Shown: positions 43,907-56,495 of the stretch, in pieces
Numbering within the stretch: the stretch's first letter is position 1
Layout of the letters: the number at the start of each line of letters is the position of its first letter
Source of the DNA: Frateuria soli
GTDB lineage: Bacteria; Pseudomonadota; Gammaproteobacteria; Xanthomonadales; Rhodanobacteraceae
Direction: 5' to 3'
Assembly (NCBI RefSeq): GCF_021117385.1
Contig: NZ_CP088252.1
Coordinates: forward strand, 2,542,001-2,606,000
Length of the DNA: 64,000 bases
The notes under the pieces: model-generated
Told to the model about the DNA's origin: nothing
The model's input: the letters and a program-made list of their open reading frames with translations, nothing else
The model's database searches: none
Translations under genes and position numbers: made by a program

Positions 43907-43997
43907 TGGAGCGCAGTGTGGGCCTGAAGCACATGCATGTCAATGGACGTTTAGACGTCTGGATGTCCAACGTCCTTGTCCATGGCCGGACCATGGC

Positions 43998-44157
43998 TCC
44001 CCTCCCCTCCGGGGAGAGGGCTGGGGTGAGGGGCCGCTCTAGCGGTAGCCCGGCTCCAAGCGGGCGAGCTCAAACATCCCCACTGCACGGACCAGCCGTC
44101 CCGCGAGCCCCGGCCCCTCACCCAACCCTCTCCCCGGCGGGGAGAGGGCTTCAGGTC
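43998..44157. repeat. Family C long inverted repeat between the riboswitch and the dioxygenase gene
   Basis: Left arm CTCCCCTCCCCTCCGGGGAG plus AGGGCTGGGGTGAGGGGCC; right arm CGGCCCCTCACCCAACCCTC plus TCCCCGGCGGGGAGAGGG. The arms are near-complementary and each has its own small hairpin. It is the best-preserved copy in the window. The rest of 43907-44268 shows no gene. Confidence 0.82.
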
Positions 44158-44268
44158 GCGGCGTGCTGATGGCTGAGGGAGGCGTCCGGACCACGGCGTG
44201 CCGAGGACCGAGGGAAGGGGGGTGGGATCAGGCGTATCCTGATGCCCCCTCTCCGCCCACCCTGCCCC

Positions 44269-44988
44269 ATGACCGCCGCACTCCCCGCGCTGCACGACCA
44301 GCTCCGCCAGGACGGCTTCGCCTTCGTGCCCGCCGGCTCCATGCGGGAACTGCTCGAGCCGCGCCACCTTCCCGACTGGGCGGCCTTCACCGCCAGCTGG
44401 AACGACCTCGCCCCGGACGCCTACCTGGCTTCGACCGGGCGCCACCGCCGGCGCCGCCACGCGATGTTCTCGGCCGATGCGCAGGGCGTCCATCGCGAAG
44501 CGCACCAGCCGCATTACCAGAGCAAGACCTACAACGTGCTGCAGGGCGACATCGAGCGCTGGTTCGAGCCCATCACCGCCGACGGCCCCAGTCTCCGCCG
44601 CGTCCTCGGCTTCTGCCACGGATTCTTCGGCGCACTCGCGCCGCAGGTGGCCCGCTGGCAGGTGGAGGTGCATCAGTTCCGCATCGAGGCGCGCGCCGGC
44701 GAGGCCGGCGAGCCCACGCCCGAGGGCGTGCATCGCGACGGCGTGGATTACGTGATGGTCCTGCTCATCGACCGTACCAACATCGAAAGCGGCACCACCA
44801 CCATCCATGCCGCCGACGGCCACCTGCTCGGCAGCTTCACCCTCACCCATCCGTTCGATGCGGCGCTGGTGGACGATGCGCGGGTGTTCCACGGCGTCAC
44901 CGCCGTTACCCCGGTCGATCCCTCGCAGCCGGCGCACCGCGACGTGCTGGTGGCGACCTTCCGCCACGCCGCACGGGGTGGCACGTGA
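44269..44988 (+). CDS. 2OG-Fe(II) dioxygenase family protein (isoleucine-dioxygenase-like)
   Basis: 239 residues from ATG 44269. The double-stranded beta-helix family PF10014-type is suggested by VHQFRIEARAGEAGEPTPEG followed by VHRDGVDYVMVLLIDR (HxD iron site), then SGTTTIHAADGH and a distal His in RVFHGVTAVTP and the 2-oxoglutarate-binding Arg or His near HRDVLVATFRH. Family members hydroxylate free L-amino acids such as isoleucine. It overlaps the M24 peptidase gene by four bases. An upstream in-frame ATG at 44242 is less likely. Substrate unknown. Confidence 0.85.
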   Translation: MTAALPALHDQLRQDGFAFVPAGSMRELLEPRHLPDWAAFTASWNDLAPDAYLASTGRHRRRRHAMFSADAQGVHREAHQPHYQSKTYNVLQGDIERWFEPITADGPSLRRVLGFCHGFFGALAPQVARWQVEVHQFRIEARAGEAGEPTPEGVHRDGVDYVMVLLIDRTNIESGTTTIHAADGHLLGSFTLTHPFDAALVDDARVFHGVTAVTPVDPSQPAHRDVLVATFRHAARGGT

Positions 44989-45638
44989 ACCGTGAAGCGG
45001 TGGGCCGTCGCTACGACCCCGCGCTGATGCAGCGGGCCCGCGAGCGCAGCTGGGCAGTGCTGCACGCCATCCGCCAGCGGATGCGGCCGGGCATCGGCGA
45101 GGACGAGGCGAGGGCCATGGCGGCCGAGGTATTTGCGCAGCATGGGGTCCAGCGCCTGTGGCACCCGCCGATCATCCGCATCGGCGCCAACACCACCAGG
45201 ACCTACCGCCAGCGCTCCAACCCCGAAGTGCGGTTGTCCGGGAACGACATCTACTTCATCGACCTGGGACTGGTGTTCGACGGCCACGAGGGCGACGTCG
45301 GCGACACCTTCGCCATCGGCAATGCGCCACGGCACCAGGCGTGCGCCGAGGCCGCACGCACCCTGTTCTATGATGTCGCCCGCAGCTGGCGCGACGACGG
45401 CCTGAGCGGCCGGGCGCTGTACGACTTCGCGATCGAACGCGCGCAGGCGATGGGCTGGCGTTTCAACCACGCGATCAAGGGCCATCGCCTGGGTGACTAC
45501 CCGCATTCGGTGCACAAGGGCGGCGACCTCGGCACGCTGGAGGCCGCGCCGTCGCCGGGGCTATGGGTGCTGGAGATCCAGATCGCACACCCGACCGAGC
45601 CGTACGGCGCGTTCTACGAGGATCTGCTGACCGCTTGA
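44985..45638 (+). CDS. M24 (creatinase/aminopeptidase P-like) family protein
   Basis: 217 residues, starting at GTG 44985 that overlaps the dioxygenase stop (GTGA). The pita-bread fold appears as one catalytic domain with no N-terminal domain: DIYFIDLGLVFDGHEGDVGD (two metal Asp), GHRLGDYPHSVHKGGD (His) and WVLEIQIAHP (Glu). Loss of one further typical metal ligand cannot be ruled out without alignment. Coupled translation with the dioxygenase suggests that they act on the same amino acid or dipeptide. Confidence 0.86.
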   Translation: MNREAVGRRYDPALMQRARERSWAVLHAIRQRMRPGIGEDEARAMAAEVFAQHGVQRLWHPPIIRIGANTTRTYRQRSNPEVRLSGNDIYFIDLGLVFDGHEGDVGDTFAIGNAPRHQACAEAARTLFYDVARSWRDDGLSGRALYDFAIERAQAMGWRFNHAIKGHRLGDYPHSVHKGGDLGTLEAAPSPGLWVLEIQIAHPTEPYGAFYEDLLTA

Positions 45639-45640
45639 GC

Positions 45641-45773
45641 CGCTCCCCGCCGGGAGCCCGTTGGGTAAGGGGCCGTGACTCGCGGGAAGCTGCCTGGACC
45701 CTTCGCCACGGTCGTCACTTCGTCGCATGACCCGCCCCTCACCCCGGCCCTCTCCGTGGCGGGGAGAGGGAGC
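45641..45773. repeat. Family C repeat before prfC
   Basis: CGCTCCCCGCCGGGAGCCCG plus TTGGGTAAGGGGCC (left) and CGCCCCTCACCCCGGCCCTC plus TCCGTGGCGGGGAGAGGG (right). It ends 44 bases before prfC. A TACAAT sequence at 45785-45790 could be the prfC -10 box. Confidence 0.72.
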
Positions 45774-45817
45774 CACAGGCGCGGTACAATCGGCGGTTCG
45801 CCATCGAGCCCGCCCGC

Positions 45818-47419
45818 ATGTCCACGCACCTGTCCGAAACCCGCCGCCGCCGCACCTTCGCCATCGTCAGCCACCCTGACGCGGGCAAGACCACGCTGAC
45901 CGAAAAGCTGCTGCTGTTCGGCGGCGCGATCCAGATGGCCGGTTCGGTCAAGGGTCGCAAGGCCGCGCGCCACGCGACCTCCGACTGGATGGCGCTGGAG
46001 AAGGAACGCGGCATCTCGGTCACCTCCTCGGTGATGCAGTTCCCCTACGAGGGCAAGATCGTCAACCTGCTCGACACCCCGGGCCACGCGGACTTCTCCG
46101 AGGACACCTACCGCGTGCTGACCGCGGTGGACTCGGCGCTGATGGTGATCGACTGCGCCAAGGGCGTGGAGGAGCGCACGATCAAGCTGATGGAGGTGTG
46201 CCGCCTGCGCGACACGCCGATCATGACCTTCATCAACAAGCTCGACCGCGAGGGCCGCTCGCCGATCGAACTGCTGGACGAGGTCGAGTCGGTGCTGGGC
46301 ATCGCCTGCACGCCGGTGACCTGGCCGATCGGCATGGGCAAGCGCCTGAAGGGGGTCTACCACCTGCTGCTGGACGAGGTGCACATCTACGAGCCGGGCA
46401 AGAACTTCACCCGGCAGGACTCGACCATCTTCAAGGGCCTGGACGCGCCGGGCCTGGAAGAAGCCGTCGGCGCAGGGATGCTGGCCGAGCTGCGCGACGA
46501 GCTGGAACTGGTGCAGGGCGCCTCCAACCCGTTCGTGCTGGAGGATTACCTGGCCGGCAAGCTCACCCCGGTGTTCTTCGGCTCGGCGGTCAACAACTTC
46601 GGCGTGCAGCTGCTGCTGGACTTCTTCGTCGAGCACGCGCCCGGCCCGCGCCCGCGCGGCACGCTGGGCCGCGAAGTGGCGCCCGAGGAAGAGAAGCTCA
46701 CCGGTTTCGTGTTCAAGATCCAGGCCAACATGGACCCTGCGCATCGCGACCGCGTGGCGTTCATGCGCGTGTGCTCGGGCACCTACACCGCCGGCATGAA
46801 GATGCTGCAGACGCGCACCGGCAAGGAGGTGCGCATTGCCAACGCGCTGACCTTCATGGCGAGCGACCGCGAGATCGTCGAAAGCGCCTATCCCGGCGAC
46901 GTGATCGGGCTGCACAACCACGGCACGATCTCCATCGGCGACACGTTCACCGAGGGCGAGCCGGTATCGTTCACCGGCATCCCCAACTTCGCGCCGGAAC
47001 TGTTCCGCCGCGCGCGCCTGCGCGATCCGCTCAAGATGAAGGCCTTGCAGAAGGGCCTGGCGCAGCTGTCCGAGGAAGGCGCCACCCAGTTCTTCCGGCC
47101 GCTGATGAGCAACGACCTGGTGCTGGGCGCGGTGGGCGTGCTGCAGTTCGACGTGGTCGCCTACCGGCTGAAGGACGAATACGGCGTGGATGCCTCGTTC
47201 GACCCGGTCGGCGTGGCGACCGCGCGCTGGGTGCATTGCGACGATCCGAAGATGCTGGAGGAGTTCCGCGAGAAGAACGCGATGAACCTGGGGATAGACG
47301 CGGCCGGCGAGCTGGTCTACCTGGCGCCCTCGCGGGTCAACCTGCAACTGGCGCAGGAGCGCTGGCCCAAGGTGCGCTTCTCGGCCACGCGCGAGCACGC
47401 GGCGTCGCTCGAGATGTAG
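45818..47419 (+). CDS. prfC: Peptide chain release factor 3
   Basis: Translational GTPase that recycles RF1/RF2 from the ribosome after peptide release. 533 residues, normal for RF3. GTPase motifs: [15 protein letters not shown] (G1), [12 protein letters not shown] (G2), [14 protein letters not shown] (G3) and [10 protein letters not shown] (G4). Domains II and III follow ([40 protein letters not shown]). ATG 45818 is the family start. It stands alone; a perfect REP family B palindrome lies 13 bases after the stop codon. Confidence 0.97.
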   Translation: MSTHLSETRRRRTFAIVSHPDAGKTTLTEKLLLFGGAIQMAGSVKGRKAARHATSDWMALEKERGISVTSSVMQFPYEGKIVNLLDTPGHADFSEDTYRVLTAVDSALMVIDCAKGVEERTIKLMEVCRLRDTPIMTFINKLDREGRSPIELLDEVESVLGIACTPVTWPIGMGKRLKGVYHLLLDEVHIYEPGKNFTRQDSTIFKGLDAPGLEEAVGAGMLAELRDELELVQGASNPFVLEDYLAGKLTPVFFGSAVNNFGVQLLLDFFVEHAPGPRPRGTLGREVAPEEEKLTGFVFKIQANMDPAHRDRVAFMRVCSGTYTAGMKMLQTRTGKEVRIANALTFMASDREIVESAYPGDVIGLHNHGTISIGDTFTEGEPVSFTGIPNFAPELFRRARLRDPLKMKALQKGLAQLSEEGATQFFRPLMSNDLVLGAVGVLQFDVVAYRLKDEYGVDASFDPVGVATARWVHCDDPKMLEEFREKNAMNLGIDAAGELVYLAPSRVNLQLAQERWPKVRFSATREHAASLEM

Positions 47420-47432
47420 CCGGCTTTCCGCT

Positions 47433-47492
47433 GCAGGAGCGCACCTGTGCGCGACCGGGAGGCATGGCGGTCGCGCACAGGTGCGCTCCTGC
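47433..47492. repeat. REP family B palindrome with perfect 24-base arms after prfC
   Basis: Left arm 47433-47456 begins GCAGGAGCGCACCTGTGCGC and right arm 47469-47492 is its exact reverse complement, with a 12-base centre. A hairpin of this strength just behind prfC could protect the 3' end of its mRNA. Related copies at 54716-54797 and, as one arm, at 1869-1892. Confidence 0.9.
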
Positions 47493-47573
47493 GGGAAATC
47501 CCCGCATGACCTCCCCCACTGGGACGAAGCCGCGCTCGCTGCTAGCGTGCACTTTCCACCCAGGGGGAATTAC

Positions 47574-48509
47574 ATGCACCGCTACCGTCTCGCCTTCGTC
47601 ACGCCCACCGACGCCCCGCGCTGGCAACGCTGGCTGGTGTTCTCGCCGGCAGCCCGGCTGGTGCTGTTCATCGCGCTGCTGGTGGCTGCCAGCATGCTGT
47701 TCGGATTGCTGCCGCACGGGCCGACCGACAGCCCGATCGCCAAGGGCCTGCGCGAGGTCGGCTTCCGCGCCGTGATCCCGTTGCTGGCCTACCTGGTGCT
47801 GGTCAAGCTGGTCGAGCGCCGACCGGTGCGCGAGCTGGCGCCGCACCGCCTCCTGCCCGACGGTGCGCTCGGCCTGGCCGCGGGGGTGCTGCTGTTCAGC
47901 GCCGTCGTCGGTGCCTTGTGGCTGCTCGGCAGCTACCACATCGTCGGCACCAACCCCGACGCACACTGGTTGCTCGCCGCATTGACGGTGGGCCTGGGCG
48001 CCGGCATCGGCGAGGAAATCATGTTCCGCGGCGTGCTCTACCGCACCGTCGAGGAGGGGCTGGGCAGTTGGGCTGCCCTGCTCATCTCCGCGCTGTTCTT
48101 CGGCGCGGTGCACCTGAACAATCCGGGCGCCACCCTGTGGGCCGGCCTGGCGATCGCCATCGAGGCGGGCATCCTGTTCGGCCTGATCTACCTGGTGACC
48201 CGCTCGCTGTGGATCTGCATGGGCCTGCATGCGGCCTGGAACTTCGTCCAGGGCACGGTCTACGGCATCCCCGTCTCCGGCGCCATGGCGGACGGCTGGC
48301 TGGTCTCCACCCGTAGCGGGCCGGACTGGCTCAGCGGCGGCGTGTTCGGCGCCGAGGCTTCGGTGATCGCACTGATGCTGTGTTCGCTGGTATCGGCCAT
48401 GTTGCTCACGGTGGCCCTGCGGCGCGGGTTGATCGTGCCGCCGAACTGGCGCCGCCAGCGCGTCGAACCGACGGCCGCTTCCCTACCCTTGCCCACCCCG
48501 GGCAGCTAA
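47574..48509 (+). CDS. CPBP family intramembrane metalloprotease
   Basis: 311 residues with about eight hydrophobic helices; the type II CAAX/bacteriocin-processing (CPBP) family. Motif 1 EEIMFRGVLYR (Glu-Glu and Arg), motif 2 LFFGAVHL (His) and motif 3 MGLHAAWNF (His, Asn) are all present, so the glutamate intramembrane protease site seems complete. ATG 47574 follows CAGGGGGAATTAC; the frame is open to 47481, which would run into the REP palindrome. No bacteriocin gene is nearby; substrate unknown. Confidence 0.92.
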   Translation: MHRYRLAFVTPTDAPRWQRWLVFSPAARLVLFIALLVAASMLFGLLPHGPTDSPIAKGLREVGFRAVIPLLAYLVLVKLVERRPVRELAPHRLLPDGALGLAAGVLLFSAVVGALWLLGSYHIVGTNPDAHWLLAALTVGLGAGIGEEIMFRGVLYRTVEEGLGSWAALLISALFFGAVHLNNPGATLWAGLAIAIEAGILFGLIYLVTRSLWICMGLHAAWNFVQGTVYGIPVSGAMADGWLVSTRSGPDWLSGGVFGAEASVIALMLCSLVSAMLLTVALRRGLIVPPNWRRQRVEPTAASLPLPTPGS

Positions 48510-48589
48510 TCTGGTCCCGTCGCCGGCGGGCATTGCGAGGCCGTGGCGGCAAAGTCCCCCACGGCCACCGCAACCACGACGACACACGC

Positions 48590-52234
<3,645 letters not shown>

Positions 52235-52244
52235 GCGCCCGGCG

Positions 52245-53099
52245 ATGGAACTGACCGATCCCGCGCTGGAGGACATCGAACTGGAACTGTTCGTGCGCGC
52301 CCTGCGCCAGCGCCACGGCTACGACTTCGGCCTTTACGCGCCGGCCTCCCTGCGCCGACGCGTGCGCCAGTTGGTGCAGACCCACGGCACCGGCACGATC
52401 AGCGCACTGACCGGCCGCCTGCTGCACGAGCCGGAGTTCGTGTTCGACGTGATCGAAGGGCTGTCCGTGCCGGTCTCGGACATGTTCCGCGACCCGCCGG
52501 TGTTCCGCGCCTTGCGCGAGCAGGTGCTGCCGCTGCTGGCCTCCTGGCCGCGCATCAACATCTGGCAGGCCGGTTGCGCCAGCGGGCAGGAGGTGTACTC
52601 GCTCGCCATCCTGCTGGAGGAGGAAGGGCTGTACGAGCGCTGCCAGATCTACGCCACCGACTTCAACCCCGCCGCGCTCAGGCGCGCCCGGGAAGGCATC
52701 TACCCGGCCCGCGCCGCGCAGGCCTGGTCGCGCAACTACCTGGCGGCCGGGGGATGCCACTCGCTGGCCGACTACTACAGCGCGCGCTACGAGTTCATCA
52801 AGCTCGACCAGCGCCTGCGCCGCAACGTCAGCTTCGCCAACCACAACCTGGTCACCGACAAGGTGTTCTGCGAGGCGCAGCTGGTGCTCTGCCGCAACGT
52901 GCTCATCTATTTCGCCAACCCCCTGCAGGACCGGGTGCTGGCGCTGTTCAGCGACAGCCTGGTGCGTGGCGGCGTCCTGTGCCTGGGATTGCGCGAGAGC
53001 CTGGAGTTCGCGCCCAGCGCCGCCGACTTCACGGCGGTCGAAGCGGACCTGCGCATCTATCGGCGCAATGTATTCTGTTCGCCCGATGGCAAGGCTTGA
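52245..53099 (+). CDS. CheR-type methyltransferase
   Basis: 284 residues; S-adenosylmethionine-dependent O-methyltransferase of the CheR family. N-terminal helical domain (YDFGLYAPASLRRRVRQLVQ), SAM-binding site NIWQAGCASGQEVYSLAILL, YATDFNPAALRRARE and LVLCRNVLIYF. Starts 11 bases after the hybrid kinase and its end overlaps the cheB gene by 14 bases. No chemoreceptor, CheA or CheW gene is nearby, so the methyl-acceptor may be the kinase itself or a distant receptor. Not the general chemotaxis cheR. Confidence 0.92.
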   Translation: MELTDPALEDIELELFVRALRQRHGYDFGLYAPASLRRRVRQLVQTHGTGTISALTGRLLHEPEFVFDVIEGLSVPVSDMFRDPPVFRALREQVLPLLASWPRINIWQAGCASGQEVYSLAILLEEEGLYERCQIYATDFNPAALRRAREGIYPARAAQAWSRNYLAAGGCHSLADYYSARYEFIKLDQRLRRNVSFANHNLVTDKVFCEAQLVLCRNVLIYFANPLQDRVLALFSDSLVRGGVLCLGLRESLEFAPSAADFTAVEADLRIYRRNVFCSPDGKA

Positions 53100-53658
53100 G
53101 GCGATCGTGATCGGCTGTTCGGCGGGTGGGCCGGGCGCGCTCAAGACCGTGCTGCGCGCGCTCGCGCCGCCGCTCCCGCTGCCGGTGGTCGTGTGCAGCC
53201 ACAGCGGCGAATCGGGTACCGATCTGCTCGTGCCGCTGCTGGCTCGGCACGCACGGTTGCCGGTGCGGGAGGCGCGCGAGCGTTGGCCGGTGCAGGCAGG
53301 AATCATCCACCTGGCACCGCCCGGGTACCATCTGCTGATCGAGCGCGACCGTTGCTTCGCCTATTCGGTGGACGCTCCGGTGCACTACTCGCGGCCCTCG
53401 ATCGACGTACTGTTCGAGAGCGCCGCGGAGGCCTACGGCGAACGCCTGGCCGGCGTGATGCTGACCGGCGCCAGCCCCGATGGCGCGCAGGGCCTGGCGC
53501 GCATCCGCCACGCCGGCGGCCTGGCCATCGTGCAGGACCCGGCCGAGGCGCTCGCGCCGGCGATGCCGCAAGCCGCGCTCGACCAGGCCGGCGCCGACCA
53601 CTGCCTGCCCCTGGCGCGGATCGCGCCGCTGCTCAACGAACTGGTCCACCGCGAATGA
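53086..53658 (+). CDS. CheB-type methylesterase domain protein without receiver
   Basis: 190 residues, only the methylesterase domain. Catalytic Ser in IVIGCSAGGPGALKTVL, His in VVVCSHSGESG (in the position of the QHM segment) and Asp in VMLTGASPDGAQGL (GMGxDG equivalent, here GASPDG). No N-terminal receiver, unlike chemotaxis CheB. Overlaps cheR by 14 bases and the REC-GGDEF gene by four, so strongly coupled. Probably reverses CheR methylation within this signalling unit. Confidence 0.9.
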   Translation: MARLEAIVIGCSAGGPGALKTVLRALAPPLPLPVVVCSHSGESGTDLLVPLLARHARLPVREARERWPVQAGIIHLAPPGYHLLIERDRCFAYSVDAPVHYSRPSIDVLFESAAEAYGERLAGVMLTGASPDGAQGLARIRHAGGLAIVQDPAEALAPAMPQAALDQAGADHCLPLARIAPLLNELVHRE

Positions 53659-54671
53659 ACGACACGACGCGACCGAAGATCCTGGTGGTCGATGACACAC
53701 CCGCCAACCTGGTGGCGATGCGGCGCCTGCTGGCGCACGCCGGCGCGGAGCTCTATGAAGCCGGCAGCGGCAACGAGGCACTGGCACTGTGCCTGGACCA
53801 CGAGTTCGCGCTGATCCTGCTGGACGTCAACATGCCGGACATGGACGGCTTCGAGGTCGCTTCGCTGCTGACCGAGGCCGACCAGTTGCATGAGACGCCG
53901 ATCATCTTCGTGACGGCCGCCTACGCGGACGACCTGAACCGGCTGAAGGGCTACCGTTGCGGCGCGGTCGACTACATCGCCAAGCCGATCAACGATGTCA
54001 TCCTGCAATCGAAGGTGCGCGTGTTCCTGGAGCTCTACGCCGCGCGCGTGACGCTGGAGCTCACGCTGGAGGAGCTGTCCGAGCGCAACCACCAGCTGCG
54101 GCAGGAAATCGCCGAGCGTGAGCGCGTCGAGGCGCAGGTGCGCCACCAGGCCACCCACGACATGCTGACCGGCCTGCCCAACCGCGTGCTGTTCCATGAC
54201 CGCCTCGGCGCTGCGCTTGGCCATGCGATCGAGGGTGGCCCGGGCTTTGCGCTGGTGCTGCTGGACATCGACGGTTTCAAGGCGATCAACGACCGCCACG
54301 GCCATCCCGCCGGCGACGCGCTGTTGCAGGCGATCGCCGCGCGGCTGAAGCTCAACCTTCGCGTGGGCGACACGGTCGCGCGACTGGGCGGCGACGAGTT
54401 CGCGCTGATCGTGGCCGAAATGGAGGAGGCGCGGGTGCTGCTGCGCCGCTGCGAGGAACTGGGCGCCCGCCTGGCCGAGCCCTATCCGCTGGTATCGCCG
54501 CAGGGGGCCTTCGTCGCCCATGTCAGCGCGAGTATCGGGGTGGCGCCGTGGAACGCGCAGGCGGCCAGCGACGAGGCACTGATCCAGGCCGCCGACCGTG
54601 CCCTGTACCGGGCCAAGGACGGCGGCAGGAACTGCTGCGTGCTGGCGGACGAAACCACTACGCGGTCATAG
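53655..54671 (+). CDS. Response regulator with diguanylate cyclase (REC-GGDEF)
   Basis: 338 residues. Receiver (1-125: LVVDDTPANLVAM, phospho-Asp in LILLDVNMPDMDG, Lys in IAKPI), a short coiled coil, then a GGDEF domain (about 165-335) with an intact active-site motif RLGGDEFALI. An RVGD segment five residues before GGDEF fits the RxxD inhibitory I-site. It should make cyclic di-GMP when phosphorylated, probably by the hybrid kinase at the head of this operon. Starts in the cheB stop codon (ATGA). Confidence 0.94.
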   Translation: MNDTTRPKILVVDDTPANLVAMRRLLAHAGAELYEAGSGNEALALCLDHEFALILLDVNMPDMDGFEVASLLTEADQLHETPIIFVTAAYADDLNRLKGYRCGAVDYIAKPINDVILQSKVRVFLELYAARVTLELTLEELSERNHQLRQEIAERERVEAQVRHQATHDMLTGLPNRVLFHDRLGAALGHAIEGGPGFALVLLDIDGFKAINDRHGHPAGDALLQAIAARLKLNLRVGDTVARLGGDEFALIVAEMEEARVLLRRCEELGARLAEPYPLVSPQGAFVAHVSASIGVAPWNAQAASDEALIQAADRALYRAKDGGRNCCVLADETTTRS

Positions 54672-54715
54672 GCGGCCCCGAATCGGCGCACCCTGGGCTC
54701 CGCTCCCCTGACCCT

Positions 54716-54797
54716 GCAGGAGTGCACCTGTGCGCGACCGGCAAGCTCCCATCCGGGATAACCCGGCGTGGCGGTCGCGCACAAGGTGCGCTCCTGC
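54716..54797. repeat. REP family B palindrome between the GGDEF and halogenase genes
   Basis: Left arm GCAGGAGTGCACCTGTGCGC plus GACC and right arm GGTCGCGCACAAGGTGCGCT plus CCTGC, with a 33-base centre. It lies between the two convergent genes. The remaining gap (to 54869) shows no gene. Confidence 0.88.
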
Positions 54798-54869
54798 ATG
54801 GAAACGCCGAAGACGGGCGGGAGAGCAACCGGTTTTTTCGGTGGTCCTTTTCATGACGGCCCCCGCCCG

Positions 54870-56386
54870 TCACTCCAGGGCTGCCTTGCAATGTTCGTCG
54901 ATGTAATCCTGGTGCGACGGCATGGCCTCGGCGCACGAGGCGATCGTCCGGCGCGTGCGCTCGACGAAGGCGACCAGGTCGGCCTCGGGCACTTCGTCGA
55001 CGATGGGATGGTAGCCGCGCGGCACGACGCGCTGGCCGAGCATCACCTGCACCCAGCTCGGCAACGCGAAGAAGTCCTCGCCGTTGCGGAAATAGCGGCC
55101 GTCGGCCCGGAACAAGTCGATCGTGTCGCGCAGCGGCTCGGGGATGGCCATCGTGCGGCAGTGATCCCAGAACGGCGTGTCGTCGCGCTCGGTCGCGTGA
55201 TAGTGCAGCGCCAGGAAGTCGCGCACGCGTTCGTGCTCGAAGGCGGACTCGCGGTTGAAGCGGTCGGCCAGCATCGGGTCGAACTCGCGCGTCGGAAACA
55301 GCCCGAGCAGGCGCTGGATGGCCGATTGCGCCAGGTAGATGGCGGTCGATTCGAGCGGTTCCATGAAGCCACCGGCCAGGCCCACCGCAACGACGTTCCT
55401 GTCCCAGAACTTCTTGCGCCTGCCGGGAGTGAAACGCAGCGGGCGCGGCTCGCCCAGCGCCTCGCCATCCAGCGTAGCGAGCAGGGTCGCGGCGGCCTCG
55501 TCATCGCTGAGGTGGCGGCTGGAGTACACGTAGCCATTGCCGGTGGGCTGCTGCAGCGGGATGCGCCACTGCCAGCCCGCCGCCCGCGCGGTCACGCGCG
55601 TGTACGGGGTCAGCGCCCCGGCACTCGCGCAGGCCACGACCATCGCGCGGTCGCAGGGCAGCCATCGGCTCCAGTCTTCGTAACCGGCCTTCAGGGTCTT
55701 TTCGATCAGCAGACCGCGGAAGCCCGAGCAATCGATGAACAGTTCGCCCTCGATGCGCTCGCCGCCCTGGAGCACCACGGCGTCGACGAAGCCGTCGTCC
55801 CCGCGCTGGACGACGTCGACGATCCGCCCCTCGACCCGTTGCACGCCCCGGCGCTCCGCCAGCTCGCGCAGGTACCGCGCATACAGCCCGGCATCGAACT
55901 GTAGCCGTAGGCGACGTCGGCCAGCGGCGAACCCGGCGGCGCATCGGCCATGCCGGCGGTGAACCGGTCCAGTGTTGCCGCGACCGTGGGCAGCGAAAAA
56001 GCCCCGATCCCGGGCGCGCGCCCGGCGAGGAACAGCTTCAGCCAGTACTGGTGGAACGGCAGCGGCCCCAGCGACCGGCCGATCGTGCCGAAGCCGTGCA
56101 CGTAACTGTCGCCGATGCGCCCCCAGTCGTTGAACTGGATGCCGAGCTTGAAGGTGCCTTGCGTCCGCGCGACGAAATCCGCCTCGCGGATGCCCAGCAC
56201 CTGGGCGTTGAAGGTCTTCATGTACGGGACGGTGGATTCGCCCACGCCGACGATGCCGATCTCTTCCGATTCCACCAGCCGGATGCGGGCGCCCTTGCCC
56301 AGGTAGGTGGCCAGCGCCACCGCGGCGGTCCAGCCGGCACTGCCGCCGCCCACGACGACGATGTTGCGGATGCGGTTGTCGTCCAA
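54870..56386 (-). pseudogene. Tryptophan-halogenase-like flavoprotein gene, broken by a frameshift
   Basis: Flavin-dependent halogenase family protein of about 505 residues, split over two frames. The first part (TTG 56386; GTG 56413 possible) has the FAD site IVVVGGGSAGWTAAVAL and EIGIVGVGESTVPYM. The second part (QFDAGLYARYLRELAERRGV to the end at 54870) has the family WxWxIP motif (GWQWRIPLQ) and VGLAGGFMEPLESTAIYLAQ. The frames meet at DVAYGY|QFDAG. Reading leftward, GGCTACAGTTC would need one extra C (GGCTACCAGTTC) near 55901 to be continuous. Either a sequencing error or a real mutation. Such genes accompany TonB receptors in Xanthomonadales sugar loci; it lies 110 bases after the receptor gene. 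Confidence 0.85.
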
Positions 56387-56419
56387 TGCGAGTACCCGGA
56401 GTGAGATGCACACAAGAAA

Positions 56420-56453
56420 GCGGCAGTGCCCGGGGAGTACAGGCCACTGCCGC
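56420..56453 (-). terminator. Hairpin between TonB receptor and halogenase genes (attenuator-like)
   Basis: Read leftward: GCGGCAGTG, a 16-base loop and CACTGCCGC, followed by TTTCTTGTG. A 9-bp stem with a short T-rich tail could reduce transcription into the halogenase gene or protect the receptor mRNA. Confidence 0.5.
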
Positions 56454-56495
56454 TGGAAGGTTCCCCGTGCCTCGCGGTACGGGGGCAAGGCCTTC

